This document shows positions 43,321 through 52,894 of a DNA stretch of 64,000 bases, piece after piece. The position numbers and the translations under genes were made by a program. The stretch is from Sporichthya brevicatena (GTDB lineage Bacteria; Actinomycetota; Actinomycetes; Sporichthyales; Sporichthyaceae), in the NCBI RefSeq assembly GCF_039525035.1, contig NZ_BAAAHE010000049.1, positions 17,488 to 81,487 of the forward strand, read 5' to 3'. The notes beneath the pieces are model-generated. The model saw only the letters and a program-made list of their open reading frames with translations, was not told where the DNA came from and searched no databases. The first letter of the stretch is position 1. Each line of letters starts with the position of its first letter.

Positions 43321-43752
43321 GTGGAGACGCTGGCCCCGGTACGACTGCAACGGCTGGCCAGCTTCCTGCCGTGGGCGTTGGTGTCACTGATCCTGCTGTG
43401 GGGCGGTCAGCTCGGCTCCGACACGTCGGACAAGGTGATCGGGTTCGGCGGTGCCGCGATCCTCGCGGTGGTGTCCTACCGCGCCGCGCGGATGCGGCTG
43501 ATGCTCGGCGACGAGGTCGTGATCGTCGGCTGGTTCCGCACGCGCCGGGTGCCGTGGTCCGAGGTCGAGCGGTTCGTCGTCACCGAGCGCGGGCTGGCGA
43601 TGCGGATGCGCGGCGGTCTGGAGGAGCAGATCCCCGCGTTCCCGATGGGCGGGTGGTTGTTCCGGTCGATGCGGGACTCGATGCGGGCGGACCTCGAGCG
43701 GGTCTGTGCCCAGGCGGAGCAGGCCCGCCGCGGCCGGCGGGGCCGTAGGTAA
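43321..43752 (+). CDS. PH-domain small membrane protein
   Basis: 143 aa from GTG 43321, 27 bp after the oxygenase. Two hydrophobic segments (about 13-55) then a bacterial PH-like domain (VVIVGWFRTRRVPWSEVERFVVTERG). Basic tail. Function unknown. Confidence 0.75.
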   Translation: METLAPVRLQRLASFLPWALVSLILLWGGQLGSDTSDKVIGFGGAAILAVVSYRAARMRLMLGDEVVIVGWFRTRRVPWSEVERFVVTERGLAMRMRGGLEEQIPAFPMGGWLFRSMRDSMRADLERVCAQAEQARRGRRGRR

Positions 43753-43937
43753 GGCGCACCCCGGGACTGTGTGATCTCCACGCGGCCGCCGGAATGGGGC
43801 CGGTCAAGTCCTGATCTGTCCGGGTTTCTGACGGTCTGACCAGCGGTAACGTCGGCCGGGCAGTTCCTGCCGACCCTTGTCGGATCGCCTGACAGGCCGT
43901 CCGAACCCGTCTTACCCTCGGCTCGGGGGGAGTTGTC

Positions 43938-44510
43938 ATGCGTTCTTCGTGGCTTGCCGCGGCCTCGGTCGCGCTGTTGGCATGCCTGGGCGCGTGTTCG
44001 TCCGACGGGGACTCCACGTCCGTCGAGGCCGCGTCCGTCGCCGCCACGCCGACGCCCGAGCCGACCCCGGTGGACCCCTTCGCATGGACCGACGTCGAGT
44101 ACGAGGACTACCTCGAAGCGGCGAAGGAACTGGGCCTGCGTCCCGACGTCCTCGTGCCCCAGGCCGGCTTCAGTTCCGGGCTCGGCGCGCTCTGCCGCAG
44201 CTCCGCCGAGGAACTCGCGGCCATGCGCTCCGCCCACGCCGAGTACACGCAGGACACGGACCGGTACGCGACCGCGAAGTACCTCAGCGACGAGATCGGC
44301 CTCCGCCTCGGGCTCGCGTGCCCGCAGCGCATGGGTGACTGGACCGAGGCCTCGATGGAGCGCGACTCGGAGACGGACGCGGAGAACAGCACCGTCACCG
44401 ACGAGGACCTCGCCCGGGCCGCCGAGGAGGAGGCCAACAACAGCGGGGACGAGCCGTACGCGCACGAGACGGAACTGACGACTCCTCAGGCCACCCACGC
44501 GCCGGAGTAG
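43938..44510 (+). CDS. Lipoprotein of unknown function
   Basis: 190 aa from ATG 43938. Lipobox LGAC (Cys20), a Thr/Pro linker, then an acidic helical domain with two further Cys (CRSS, ACPQ). Not a named family. Overlaps the convergent gene by 25 bp. Confidence 0.7.
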   Translation: MRSSWLAAASVALLACLGACSSDGDSTSVEAASVAATPTPEPTPVDPFAWTDVEYEDYLEAAKELGLRPDVLVPQAGFSSGLGALCRSSAEELAAMRSAHAEYTQDTDRYATAKYLSDEIGLRLGLACPQRMGDWTEASMERDSETDAENSTVTDEDLARAAEEEANNSGDEPYAHETELTTPQATHAPE

Positions 44511-45418
44511 ATGACCAGGTTCGTGATGCCGCCGATGGAGCCCAGCTCGCCCTGCGGATCGGACGGGTCGAACCAGGCGAGCTGGCTGCCGGTCGGGTCG
44601 CCCGTGCGCCGGACGAGCAGCCGGCTGCCGTCCGGGTTCCACGCGAGCGGTTGCGACAGTCCCAGCTGCAGCTGCTTGCCCGCGACCGGGTCGAGCAGGA
44701 TCAACGCCGCGGACGGGTCGTCACCCTTCTTGCGTTCGACGTTGTTCATCGCGACGGCGATGTAGCGCGAGGTCGGACCCCACAGCAGCTCACCGATGTC
44801 GCCGGAGATCGCCATTTCGCGGGTGGCTCCGTCCGCCGCACGGATGACCACGGACTCCCGGCCGTTCTTGCGGGTGCGCACCAGCGCGACCTGGCCGTCG
44901 GGGCCGGGCGCGGAACTGATCAGGTTGTCCTCGGTCTGGAACAGCGTGGACTTCACCTGCAGCGTCTCGTCGAAGAGAAGCGTGCGGTTCACCCGCAGGT
45001 CCTCCTCCGGCACGAGCACGTCGTCGAACATCAACGTGTGGTTGTCGACGAAGGACGGGTTGTAGGCGAACGGCCGGCCCAGCCCGGGGATCTCGGTGAG
45101 ATCGCCGGCGGGTGTGACGAGGGCGAGCTGGTCGACCGCGCCGTCGGCGGCGGCGACCACGACGCGGCCGTCCAGGGCGTCGACCGTGGAGATCTTCTTG
45201 TCGTGCGTGATCCGGACGGCGGTCAGCGGGTCGAGCGTGACCCCGTAGAGGTCGGCGGCGAGCGGGTCGTTCGACTCGCTGGCCACCACGACGAGGTCGA
45301 AGCTGCTCAGCGGCCGGGGGCCGTCGGCGGCGGCCGCCCCGTCGTCCCCGCACGCGGCCAGTCCCAGCAGCAGGGCGGCCGCGCACAGGGCGGCGACGAA
45401 CGGACGAAGGGGGCGCAT
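44486..45418 (-). CDS. Beta-propeller-like lipoprotein
   Basis: 310 aa. Lipobox LAAC (Cys23). The mature part has TolB/WD-like repeats (ISGDIGELLWGPTSRYIAVAM, QPLAWNPDGSRLLVRR). Probably a surface-anchored sensor or binding protein. Function unknown. Confidence 0.72.
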   Translation of the reverse strand: MRPLRPFVAALCAAALLLGLAACGDDGAAAADGPRPLSSFDLVVVASESNDPLAADLYGVTLDPLTAVRITHDKKISTVDALDGRVVVAAADGAVDQLALVTPAGDLTEIPGLGRPFAYNPSFVDNHTLMFDDVLVPEEDLRVNRTLLFDETLQVKSTLFQTEDNLISSAPGPDGQVALVRTRKNGRESVVIRAADGATREMAISGDIGELLWGPTSRYIAVAMNNVERKKGDDPSAALILLDPVAGKQLQLGLSQPLAWNPDGSRLLVRRTGDPTGSQLAWFDPSDPQGELGSIGGITNLVIYSGAWVA

Positions 45419-45465
45419 GCGGTCATCGTGACCGGACCTCGTTACGCCCGTGTGTCCGCCGTGGT

Positions 45466-46059
45466 TCAGTAGGCCGAGGCCTCCACCACACGGAACGTCG
45501 AGGCGGCCAGCGCGTCCGCGGTCGCCCCGGTGTGGTTGGCGAAGAGCCGAACGCTCGTCGCCTGACCCGGGGTCAGGGCCGTCGTGAACACCGCGTCGAG
45601 GGTCACGCGTCGGCCCGCCTCGTCGAGCGCCTCCACCGTGACGTTGTACGCCAGCGTCCGCTCCGAGGTGTTGGTCAGCGTGACCGGGAGCCCGCCCGCG
45701 GCGTACGTCCCGAGGCTGACGCCGAGGTCGCGGGCGAGGACGTGGGCCGTCGCGGCCCCGTTCGCCTTCGCCGCCCGGGTCGGTGCGCCGCTGTCACCGG
45801 CGAGGGAGACCGCGGCCAGCAGACCGGCCACCGCGAGCACCGCGGCGCCGGCGACGCCGAGGCTGAGCCGGAGTCGCGAGGGCCCGACCGGCGTCGGCGC
45901 GGCCGGAGCGGGCGCGAGCAGGCGCTGAGCGCTCGGCGGTGCGCCGATCAAGCGTTCCAACGTCTCGTCCCGGCTCGGCGTGGCCTGGCCGGGCACGCCC
46001 ATCACCAGCGTGAGGTCCACGGACTCCAACGGATCGATCTGACGCTCGTACGGACTCAC
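45466..46059 (-). CDS. Single-pass membrane protein with extracellular domain
   Basis: 197 aa from GTG 46059 with GGGGGG upstream. A cytoplasmic head, one transmembrane helix (about 62-85), and a beta-rich outside domain (LPVTLTNTSERTLAYNVTVEALDEAG) of FxLYD-like type. Function unknown. Confidence 0.65.
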   Translation of the reverse strand: MSPYERQIDPLESVDLTLVMGVPGQATPSRDETLERLIGAPPSAQRLLAPAPAAPTPVGPSRLRLSLGVAGAAVLAVAGLLAAVSLAGDSGAPTRAAKANGAATAHVLARDLGVSLGTYAAGGLPVTLTNTSERTLAYNVTVEALDEAGRRVTLDAVFTTALTPGQATSVRLFANHTGATADALAASTFRVVEASAY

Positions 46060-46241
46060 AATCCCCCCCGAGATCGTGCCCAGGACGCCGCAGCCACCCC
46101 CACGGCGCGTGCCGGACCGGGACGCTGCCACGCGGGGTGCGCGGGGGCCAGGGGCCGTGGTGCGTGTGGGTGAGCCCGTCTCCGCCCGTGGCGGGACAAA
46201 TCCCGATGAAGCGCCGGCGCCGCCCGCCGTACAGTGACGCC

Positions 46242-46796
46242 GTGGGGGCCGTCTTCGAGGAGATCGACGAGACCCTCGCGGCCTGGATCGCCGAGCAGCC
46301 GATGTTCTTCGTGGCGACGGCACCGTTGGCCGGCGATGGCCTGGTCAACGTCTCGCCGCGCGGACACGACACGTTCTCCGTCCTCGGCCCGCACCGCGTC
46401 GGCTGGGTGGACTACACCGGCAGCGGGGTCGAGACCGTCGCGCACCTGCGTGAGAACGGGCGCATCTGCGTCATGTTCTGCGCGTTCGGGGCGAGCCCCC
46501 GGGTGGTGCGCCTGCACGGCCGCGGGTCGGTCCACCTGCCCGGGACGCCGGAGTTCGACGAGGTCGCCGCGCAGCACCCGTCCCACCCCGGCACCCGCGC
46601 CGTGGTCACCGTCGACGTCCGGCGGATCAGCGACGCCTGCGGCTTCGGGGTCCCGGTGATGGACCTCCTCGCCGAGCGCAGCACGCTCCGGGTCCTCGCC
46701 GACCGCGCCGCCCCCGGCCAGATGGCCGAGTACCGGGCGAGGTCCAACGCCCGCAGCATCGACGGGCTCCCCGGGATGCCCGACGTCGCTCCCTGA
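46242..46796 (+). CDS. Pyridoxamine-phosphate-oxidase-fold flavoprotein
   Basis: 184 aa from GTG 46242, the start used by homologs (VFEEIDETLAAWIAEQPMFFVATAPL); ATG 46206 would add 12 residues. The split-barrel motif NVSPRGHDTF binds FMN or F420. Members reduce varied substrates. Function not resolved. Confidence 0.8.
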   Translation: MGAVFEEIDETLAAWIAEQPMFFVATAPLAGDGLVNVSPRGHDTFSVLGPHRVGWVDYTGSGVETVAHLRENGRICVMFCAFGASPRVVRLHGRGSVHLPGTPEFDEVAAQHPSHPGTRAVVTVDVRRISDACGFGVPVMDLLAERSTLRVLADRAAPGQMAEYRARSNARSIDGLPGMPDVAP

Positions 46797-46807
46797 CGAC
46801 ACCAGCG

Positions 46808-46896
46808 CGGAGGGCCAGGGATTCGAACCCTGGAGGACGATCACTCGCCCTAGCGGTTTTCAAGACCGCCGCACTAGGCCACTATGCGAGCCCTCC
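46808..46896 (-). tRNA. tRNA-Ser (UGA)
   Basis: GGAGGGC acceptor pairs with GCCCTCC across 46808-46896. The anticodon loop CTTGAAA between GCGGT and ACCGC gives TGA. The variable arm is long. CCA is not encoded. No integrase or duplicated 3' end lies next to it. Confidence 0.92.
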
Positions 46897-46985
46897 TACC
46901 CGCGCCTTCCTCTGCACAGGTAGGGCACGGTCCGGCCGAGGACAGGCCTCGGCCTCGGCCAGTCTCCCACGCGCAGCCGCGCGGA

Positions 46986-47681
46986 TCAGTGCCGTGCGCC
47001 CACGTACTGCTCCGCGAGCAGGTCCGTGTCGAGCTCGGACGGCTCACCGGCGAAAGCGACACGTCCGCGGTTCATGAGAAAGACGTAGTCCGCCACCTGT
47101 AGAGCGCGGCTCACGTACTGCTCCACGAGCAGCAGACTCGCGCCTGAGGACGCGAGCAGGGCGAGGAAGTCGAAGATCTCGTCGACGACCTTCGGGGCGA
47201 GCCCCATGCTCACCTCGTCGAGCAGGACGAACCGGGGGTTCTGCACGTAGGCCCGGGCGAGCGCGAGCATCTGTTGCTCGCCGCCACTCATGGTGCGCGC
47301 AACCTGCTCCATCCGTTCCCCCAGGCGCGGAAACGCGCTCACCGCACGCTCGAGCGCCTCGTCCTCCCGGCCCGGGACCGATTGCAGCACGAGATTGTCG
47401 CGCACCGTCAGGGTCGGGAAGATGCCGCGGCCCTCCGGAACATGGCAGACACCCCGCGCGACAAGCTGGTGCGGCGACCGGCCGGTGACGTCCTGGTCGT
47501 CGATCGTCATCCGGCCCGCCGTCGGCTTCAACAACCCGCTGGCGACGCGGAGCAGCGTGGTCTTGCCGGCACCGTTGGGTCCGAGCAGCGCAACGACGCT
47601 GGACGGCGGGACCTGCAGGTCCACCCCCCGCAGGACCGGGGTGCCGGCGTAACCGGCGTCAATGCCCCGTAGCTCAAGCAT
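46986..47681 (-). CDS. livF: ABC transporter ATPase, LivF type (second system)
   Basis: 231 aa. Walker A GPNGAGKTT, signature MSGGEQQMLALARAY, Walker B VLLDEVSMGLAP. Overlaps livG by 8 nt. The last gene of the transport unit that starts at 55702. Confidence 0.9.
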   Translation of the reverse strand: MLELRGIDAGYAGTPVLRGVDLQVPPSSVVALLGPNGAGKTTLLRVASGLLKPTAGRMTIDDQDVTGRSPHQLVARGVCHVPEGRGIFPTLTVRDNLVLQSVPGREDEALERAVSAFPRLGERMEQVARTMSGGEQQMLALARAYVQNPRFVLLDEVSMGLAPKVVDEIFDFLALLASSGASLLLVEQYVSRALQVADYVFLMNRGRVAFAGEPSELDTDLLAEQYVGARH

Positions 47682-48477
47682 CCGCGGCCTCCAGCTCTTC
47701 GAGGTCGCCCTGGGTCCCGAGATACGCAGACCGGACGAGTTCGGAGTTCGCGACTTCGCTCGGGGTTCCCTCGAAGATGGGCTTCCCGAAGTCGAGCACG
47801 TGGATGTAGTCGCACGTGCTCATGACGAGGCTCATGTCGTGCTCGACGATGAGAATGCCGACGTTCCGGTCGGCGACGAGCGTCGTCAGGATCGAGCCGA
47901 ACTCCTCGGTCTCACCGCCGTCCAGGCCGGAGCTCGGTTCGTCCAGCAGCATGATGGGAAACTCACCGGCGATACAACGGGCGAGCTCGACCAGCCGACG
48001 CTGACCCGTGCTCAGATCCGCCGGCCGCTGGGCGGCGAAGGCGGTGATTCCGCACATCTCCATGGCCGAGTCCGCGAGCCGGCGCAGCTGTTCGGCCTGC
48101 GCCCGTCGGCCGAAGAAGTGGGCGAACGGGTTGCGTCCCGCCATCCCTGCTTCCTTGCCGAGCGACACGTTCTCCCGGACCGTCAGGGTGTCGAACAGCT
48201 CCATGCGCTGATAGGTGCGCCCGAGACCCTTGAGGGCACGCGCCTGCGGCGGGAGCTTGGTGATGTCCTCGCCGAACAGGTACACCCGCCCGGAGGTGGG
48301 CCGGACCACGCCGGTGCACGCGTTGAACGTCGTGGTCTTACCGGCACCGTTCGGCCCGATCAGGCCCGTGATGCGGCCGCGCGGAGCGGTCAGCGTCTGA
48401 CCGTCCACGGCGGTCAGACCGCCGAAGCGGACCACCACCTTGTCGACCCGGAGACCGTCGACGTCCACGGTGCTCAT
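47674..48477 (-). CDS. livG: ABC transporter ATPase, LivG type (second system)
   Basis: 267 aa from ATG 48477, overlapping the binding-protein stop by 4 nt. Walker A GPNGAGKTT, Q-loop TYQRME, signature LSTGQRRLVELAR, Walker B IMLLDEPSSGLD. Together with livF and the LivH-LivM fusion it forms a complete importer. Confidence 0.9.
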   Translation of the reverse strand: MSTVDVDGLRVDKVVVRFGGLTAVDGQTLTAPRGRITGLIGPNGAGKTTTFNACTGVVRPTSGRVYLFGEDITKLPPQARALKGLGRTYQRMELFDTLTVRENVSLGKEAGMAGRNPFAHFFGRRAQAEQLRRLADSAMEMCGITAFAAQRPADLSTGQRRLVELARCIAGEFPIMLLDEPSSGLDGGETEEFGSILTTLVADRNVGILIVEHDMSLVMSTCDYIHVLDFGKPIFEGTPSEVANSELVRSAYLGTQGDLEELEAADA

Positions 48478-50000
48478 GAGTTGCACACCGGCTTGTTCCC
48501 GGTCGGCGACGTGACCCCGTCCTTGCCGATGCGCAGCGCGGAGTAGCAGTTCACGAACGGGGCAACTTTGCCGCGGGTGAACGTCATCGGCGGGATCAGT
48601 CCACCGAGCGTCTCGTTCTTCAGGCTGTAGACGCCGTCGAGGATGATGGCGGTCGTGATCGTGCCCGACCTGATCGCGAGTGGCAGGTTCTCGATCGCGC
48701 GGGCGAAGTACAGGGCGTCCACCCAGCCGTACATCATGGGCTGGTCCTGGGCGACCTTGCCGGTGTACTTCTTGAAGGCCGCATGGAACTCGTCGAGTGC
48801 CGGGGTGCCGGTGCCGACGTAGGGCGCGTGCGGAGCACCGACGTAGAGCGATGCAGCACGAACATTGGGGTCGGCCACAACGCTCGGCGCGATCGTAATA
48901 CTGACCGACACCAGCGGGGGGGCGTAGCCGATGTTCTTACAGTTACGGGCCGCCCGCTGCACCGACGAGGCGTCGACCGACAGGAACAACACCTCGACAC
49001 CGGCCGCCTTCGCTCCCTGGCACGCCGAGGTAAAGTCGGTCTGGGTTAGCGAGACCGCTTGCTTGAAGGCCACCGTTCCCTTGGCGAAATCCGCCATCTC
49101 CTCGAAATGATCATTGATCGTGCCGCAGGCCGACGCCTCCACGCAGTACAGCAACCCGAACTTGCTGAGGCCGGTCGCCTTCGCCACCGTCGCCATGGGA
49201 CCACCGAAAACGGGCACCCCACTCCCGCCGATCGGGAACACATTGGGGTCCGTGTACCACTCGGGCGCCACCTGGTCGCCGCCGATGATGGGGACACCAA
49301 GTCGCCGCGCTTCAGCGGCGGCGGCCGCCATCACGATCTCCTCATTGAGGCCAACCAGTGCGACGGCCTTCTTGTTCTTCACCAGGTCGTTGATGTTCGC
49401 CGCGGCCTTGGACGGGTCCGAGCCGTCGTCCTTCTGATGCAGGATCACCGGGTGGCAGGCGATGCCGCCTCGGTCATTGAGGTACTTGACACCGACCGCG
49501 AGCCCGACGCGGATGTTGCCCGTCGACTGGCCGACCAGTCCGCTGAACGCACCGGTCTGACCGATGACGATCGGCGACAGCGACTTCGTGCACTTCCCGC
49601 TCGTGGTGGTCGCCGCCCTGTTGGGGTCCTTCGCACCCGTACCGGGCTTCTGCCCGGTGGCCGTCCCGGTGCCGGTCGTCCCGGTCCCGGTCGCCGCAGC
49701 CGTTCCGGTTCCGGTCGCCGGCCCGGTCGCCGTCCCCGGCGTGGTGGCGTCCGTCGTCGTCGGCACGGCGCCACCGGCGCCACCCGTCCCGGTGGCCCCG
49801 AGGTCACCGACGGCACCGGTGCCGAGGTCCGAGGCACCGGTGCCGGTGCCGGTGACGCCCTCGATCGTCGCCCCCTGGGACGCGGCGTTCACGACCTCGG
49901 AGTCCGAGACGCGAATCCCGCACCCGGCGAGAAGGCCTACGGCGGCGGCGAACACGACCGCCTTCTTCAACCGGGGCGCGAGGAACTGATGGGACGTCAT
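48474..50000 (-). CDS. Substrate-binding lipoprotein of the second importer
   Basis: 508 aa from ATG 50000 (GGAGG upstream). Lipobox LLAGC (Cys27). Residues about 45-125 are a Gly/Thr/Ala repeat linker, unusual in length. From about 140 on is a type I periplasmic-binding fold (IVIGQTGAFSGLVGQSTG...GVKYLNDRGGI). Binds the imported substrate at the cell surface; substrate unknown. Confidence 0.88.
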   Translation of the reverse strand: MTSHQFLAPRLKKAVVFAAAVGLLAGCGIRVSDSEVVNAASQGATIEGVTGTGTGASDLGTGAVGDLGATGTGGAGGAVPTTTDATTPGTATGPATGTGTAAATGTGTTGTGTATGQKPGTGAKDPNRAATTTSGKCTKSLSPIVIGQTGAFSGLVGQSTGNIRVGLAVGVKYLNDRGGIACHPVILHQKDDGSDPSKAAANINDLVKNKKAVALVGLNEEIVMAAAAAEARRLGVPIIGGDQVAPEWYTDPNVFPIGGSGVPVFGGPMATVAKATGLSKFGLLYCVEASACGTINDHFEEMADFAKGTVAFKQAVSLTQTDFTSACQGAKAAGVEVLFLSVDASSVQRAARNCKNIGYAPPLVSVSITIAPSVVADPNVRAASLYVGAPHAPYVGTGTPALDEFHAAFKKYTGKVAQDQPMMYGWVDALYFARAIENLPLAIRSGTITTAIILDGVYSLKNETLGGLIPPMTFTRGKVAPFVNCYSALRIGKDGVTSPTGNKPVCNS

Positions 50001-50065
50001 ATAGAGCCTCCGACGTACTGCGGTGCTGCTGAAAAGGGATAGCGCGGTCGTTGGGTGGGCCGTTG

Positions 50066-52072
50066 CTACTTGCGCGACAGCTGTTTCCTGGAGCGCCGGC
50101 CCGGACTGGGGGCGCCACGGCTCGCCGGACCCGAGCTGTTCGACGACCGAGGGGTCCGGGTCGTCACCGGGCCGCGCACCACCGGTGCGCAGACCTCCGC
50201 TCGGCCGCGGAGCACGGGGTCTTCGAGTCGCTCCGCGGCCTCGGCCGCCTCGCGACGGAAGAAGTTGTCGAGCCCGCCGGCGGAGGTCGCCGCCGCGACG
50301 AGAGCCGCGACCCCGAACAGCAACTGCAGGGCGAGGTACGCGTCAGGATCGTCGACGTACCCGGGCACGACGTACAGCAGGATCGGCGCGACGACGGCGA
50401 TCGTCAGTGTCCGACGGCCGGAGATCGCCATGACGGCCAACACGATCAACGACTGAACGTAGTTGAAGCTCTCCTGGTTCACCGCGCCGAAGTTCGCCGC
50501 GTACGTGGCACCGCTGATGCCGGCCAGGAAGGTCGACACGCAGAAGACCGCCGTCCGCGTGATGTTGACGCTGAGCCCGAGGGTGGTCAGGCCGTCGGGC
50601 GAGTCGGCCATCGCCCGGAGCAGACGGCCCATGCGCGACCGTTCGAGGAGCAGCACCACGCCGAGCGCGGCGACCCCGATGGCCAGCAACAGGTAGTAGT
50701 AGCCGGTGTTGGACTCCAGGGCATCGATCGGCGGGCGGGCGGTGTCGAGACTGCCGAAGCCGAACATCCACGACTTGTTGTAGCCGTACTGCGCCAGCAG
50801 GATCCCGAAGCCGAGCGTCGCCAGGCCGAGATACAGGCCGGACAGCCGGATCGCCGGGATCGCGATCAGCGCACCCGCCGGCACCGCCATCAGACCGCCG
50901 AGCAGGACGGCGAATCCCCACGGGACACCGTTCGCCACCAGGTGACCGAACCCGACCGCTCCGATCGCCGCGAACCCGACGTGGCACAGCGAGATCTGCC
51001 CGGAGGTCCGGACCAGCAGGGCGAGGGAGAGGAAGAGGACGAACTGCGCCATCGCCGTGTTCCACAGCGGCAGGCGCGACCCCACCAGGTGCGGGACGAG
51101 CAGGGCGCCCACGGCCAGGGCGACGTAACCGGCCGCTCGCGTGCGCCCGGAGAAGGGGCTCACCGGCGGCGGCTTCAGCTTGACGTGCTGCCCGATCTCG
51201 ACGAGCGAGCCACGCGGCATCACCAGCAGCGCGATGAACAGCACGAGGAACGGCACGTTGATGTCGAGGCCCTGCAAGTTCGGGTGCGCGCTGATCTGCT
51301 TGCTCAGCACCTGCTGAAGCAGACCGACGAACAAGCCGCCGACGAGACAGAGGGGCAGGCTGCGGAAACGCGCGAGGGCCGCGGCGCCGAACGACTGGAT
51401 GACCAGCAGCGACAGGATGTTGACGTCGAGCTGGTTCTGGGTCGAGGCGAAGAGCACCCCGGAGGTCGCGGCGAAGATGCTGCCGATGATCCAGGCGGTC
51501 CGCCGGACCCGGGTCGGCGAGGTGCCCGCGAGGTCCAGCAGTCGCGGATCGTCGACCACGCCGCGCATCGCGGTGCCGATGCGCGTCGCACGGAAGAACA
51601 CGAAGAGACCGACGGCGGCGGCGATCGCGAGGGTGAGGTCGAGGATCGCGTCCCATCCGACGGAGACGCCGCCGATGGAGAACACCTCGTCGCGTGGCAG
51701 GAACGGCTCGAAGTCGCGCGACTGCTCCCCGAAGATGAGACCGGCGGTGGCGCGGATCGCGAGGAGGATCCCGACCGTGCCGACGATCTTGTACGAGATG
51801 TGGACCGGAGCCAGCGCGACGGCGACCCGTTCCAACAGGACGCCGGCGACGACCCCGAAGACCAGAACGGCGAGGACTGCCGCGACCGGCCACGGGAGCC
51901 CGGCCTCCTGACGCACGCCGTAGAACACGAACGCCGCGGCGGCGCAGACGGCGCCGTGACCGAAGTTGAACAGGCCACTGGTCTTGTACGTGAGGACGAG
52001 CCCCATCGCCGAGAGGCCGTAGATCGAGCCGACGGTCAGACCGATGATCAGGTAAGGGGTCCACTCGCTCAT
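50066..52072 (-). CDS. Fused LivH-LivM permease
   Basis: 668 aa from ATG 52072 (overlapping the upstream stop, ATGA). Residues about 1-290 are LivH-like (GLVLTYKTSGLFNFGHGAV); 330-610 are LivM-like (SLCHVGFAAIGAVGFGHLVA). A disordered basic tail follows. One polypeptide thus makes the whole pore of the importer. The other system in this window fuses LivM to LivG instead. Confidence 0.88.
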   Translation of the reverse strand: MSEWTPYLIIGLTVGSIYGLSAMGLVLTYKTSGLFNFGHGAVCAAAAFVFYGVRQEAGLPWPVAAVLAVLVFGVVAGVLLERVAVALAPVHISYKIVGTVGILLAIRATAGLIFGEQSRDFEPFLPRDEVFSIGGVSVGWDAILDLTLAIAAAVGLFVFFRATRIGTAMRGVVDDPRLLDLAGTSPTRVRRTAWIIGSIFAATSGVLFASTQNQLDVNILSLLVIQSFGAAALARFRSLPLCLVGGLFVGLLQQVLSKQISAHPNLQGLDINVPFLVLFIALLVMPRGSLVEIGQHVKLKPPPVSPFSGRTRAAGYVALAVGALLVPHLVGSRLPLWNTAMAQFVLFLSLALLVRTSGQISLCHVGFAAIGAVGFGHLVANGVPWGFAVLLGGLMAVPAGALIAIPAIRLSGLYLGLATLGFGILLAQYGYNKSWMFGFGSLDTARPPIDALESNTGYYYLLLAIGVAALGVVLLLERSRMGRLLRAMADSPDGLTTLGLSVNITRTAVFCVSTFLAGISGATYAANFGAVNQESFNYVQSLIVLAVMAISGRRTLTIAVVAPILLYVVPGYVDDPDAYLALQLLFGVAALVAAATSAGGLDNFFRREAAEAAERLEDPVLRGRAEVCAPVVRGPVTTRTPRSSNSSGPASRGAPSPGRRSRKQLSRK

Positions 52073-52536
52073 CGGTTGCACGCTCCGCACAGCCTGAGTC
52101 CCCGCGCGGCCGCGTCGGCCGCGCTCACGACGCTCACCTGCTTGCCGCGCACCAGCAGGCAGGTGTCCCGGTGGAGTCGAGTCATGCTCGCCGTCGCCAC
52201 GAAGACGACGTCGCTGTCACGGGCGCCGCTGACGACACGCGCACGCCGACGGGGATCGAGCGTCTCGACGCGCAGCACCTGCGAGGTCTCGCTCGATCCC
52301 GCGTGGACGGTGCGGACGCCGATCAGCAGCCAGTAGGCCATGACGACGCCCATCACCAGGACGCAGGTGATCGCTCCGACCAGCCACGGGACCTGGTCCT
52401 GGTACGCGGGCTCACCGCTGAGGAAGTACCAGCACACGCCGAGGCCGATCAGCCCCAGCGCCGCGAGCGCACCGAGGGTGCGCGTCTGCCGCTGCTGCCA
52501 GGGTTGCTCGTCGTCCCAGCGGACCGTCTCCGCCAT
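52069..52536 (-). CDS. Membrane protein with Ada-like Cys/His metal site
   Basis: 155 aa. Two transmembrane helices (about 22-40 and 50-72). The cytoplasmic end has H122-x3-C126 and C150-x2-C153, the ligand set of Ada-type zinc sites. Not a named family. Lies between permease and Rieske genes with 1-4 nt overlaps, so it is likely part of the same system. Role unknown. Confidence 0.65.
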   Translation of the reverse strand: MAETVRWDDEQPWQQRQTRTLGALAALGLIGLGVCWYFLSGEPAYQDQVPWLVGAITCVLVMGVVMAYWLLIGVRTVHAGSSETSQVLRVETLDPRRRARVVSGARDSDVVFVATASMTRLHRDTCLLVRGKQVSVVSAADAAARGLRLCGACNR

Positions 52537-52889
52537 CAGTGCTGCTTCGACAGCTCGACGGCGGCGTCCACCGAGGTCGACACCGCAGGGGCGGCGATGA
52601 AGCCGTTCTCCAGGCGCGGACTCTCGAACTCCTCACGCAGCATCAGACGCAGGCCACGCAGCTCACGCCATTCGTCACGCAGGTCCGCCGAGATCCAGAT
52701 CGCGGCGGCGGCGCCGACGAGGCACACGCCCAGCAGGCCGCCCGAGACGATGTAGGGCAGTTGCTTGGAGACGTACGGCGTGCTGGAGACACCGATCCAC
52801 CCGATGAGCAGGGAGATCAGGCCGACGATGAGAGCGCCGATGGCCAGCGAGCGGTCCCACTGCGTCCGCGCCCAGGTCAGTAGTGCCAT
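52536..52889 (-). CDS. Small two-helix membrane protein
   Basis: 117 aa from ATG 52889 (GGGAG about 9 nt before; TTG 52898 would overlap the upstream stop). Two hydrophobic segments (about 13-35 and 46-68) then a helical tail. Function unknown; part of the operon by 1-nt stop/start overlap (TGATG). Confidence 0.6.
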   Translation of the reverse strand: MALLTWARTQWDRSLAIGALIVGLISLLIGWIGVSSTPYVSKQLPYIVSGGLLGVCLVGAAAAIWISADLRDEWRELRGLRLMLREEFESPRLENGFIAAPAVSTSVDAAVELSKQH

Positions 52890-52894
52890 TGCAC

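Noticed and set aside
46808-46896. tRNA-Ser(UGA) as a second integration hotspot
   Set aside because: No duplicated 3' end or integrase gene lies nearby.
49600-49860. Tandem GTGCCGGT-like repeats as a regulatory array
   Set aside because: They encode the Gly/Thr/Ala linker of the binding lipoprotein, which explains them.
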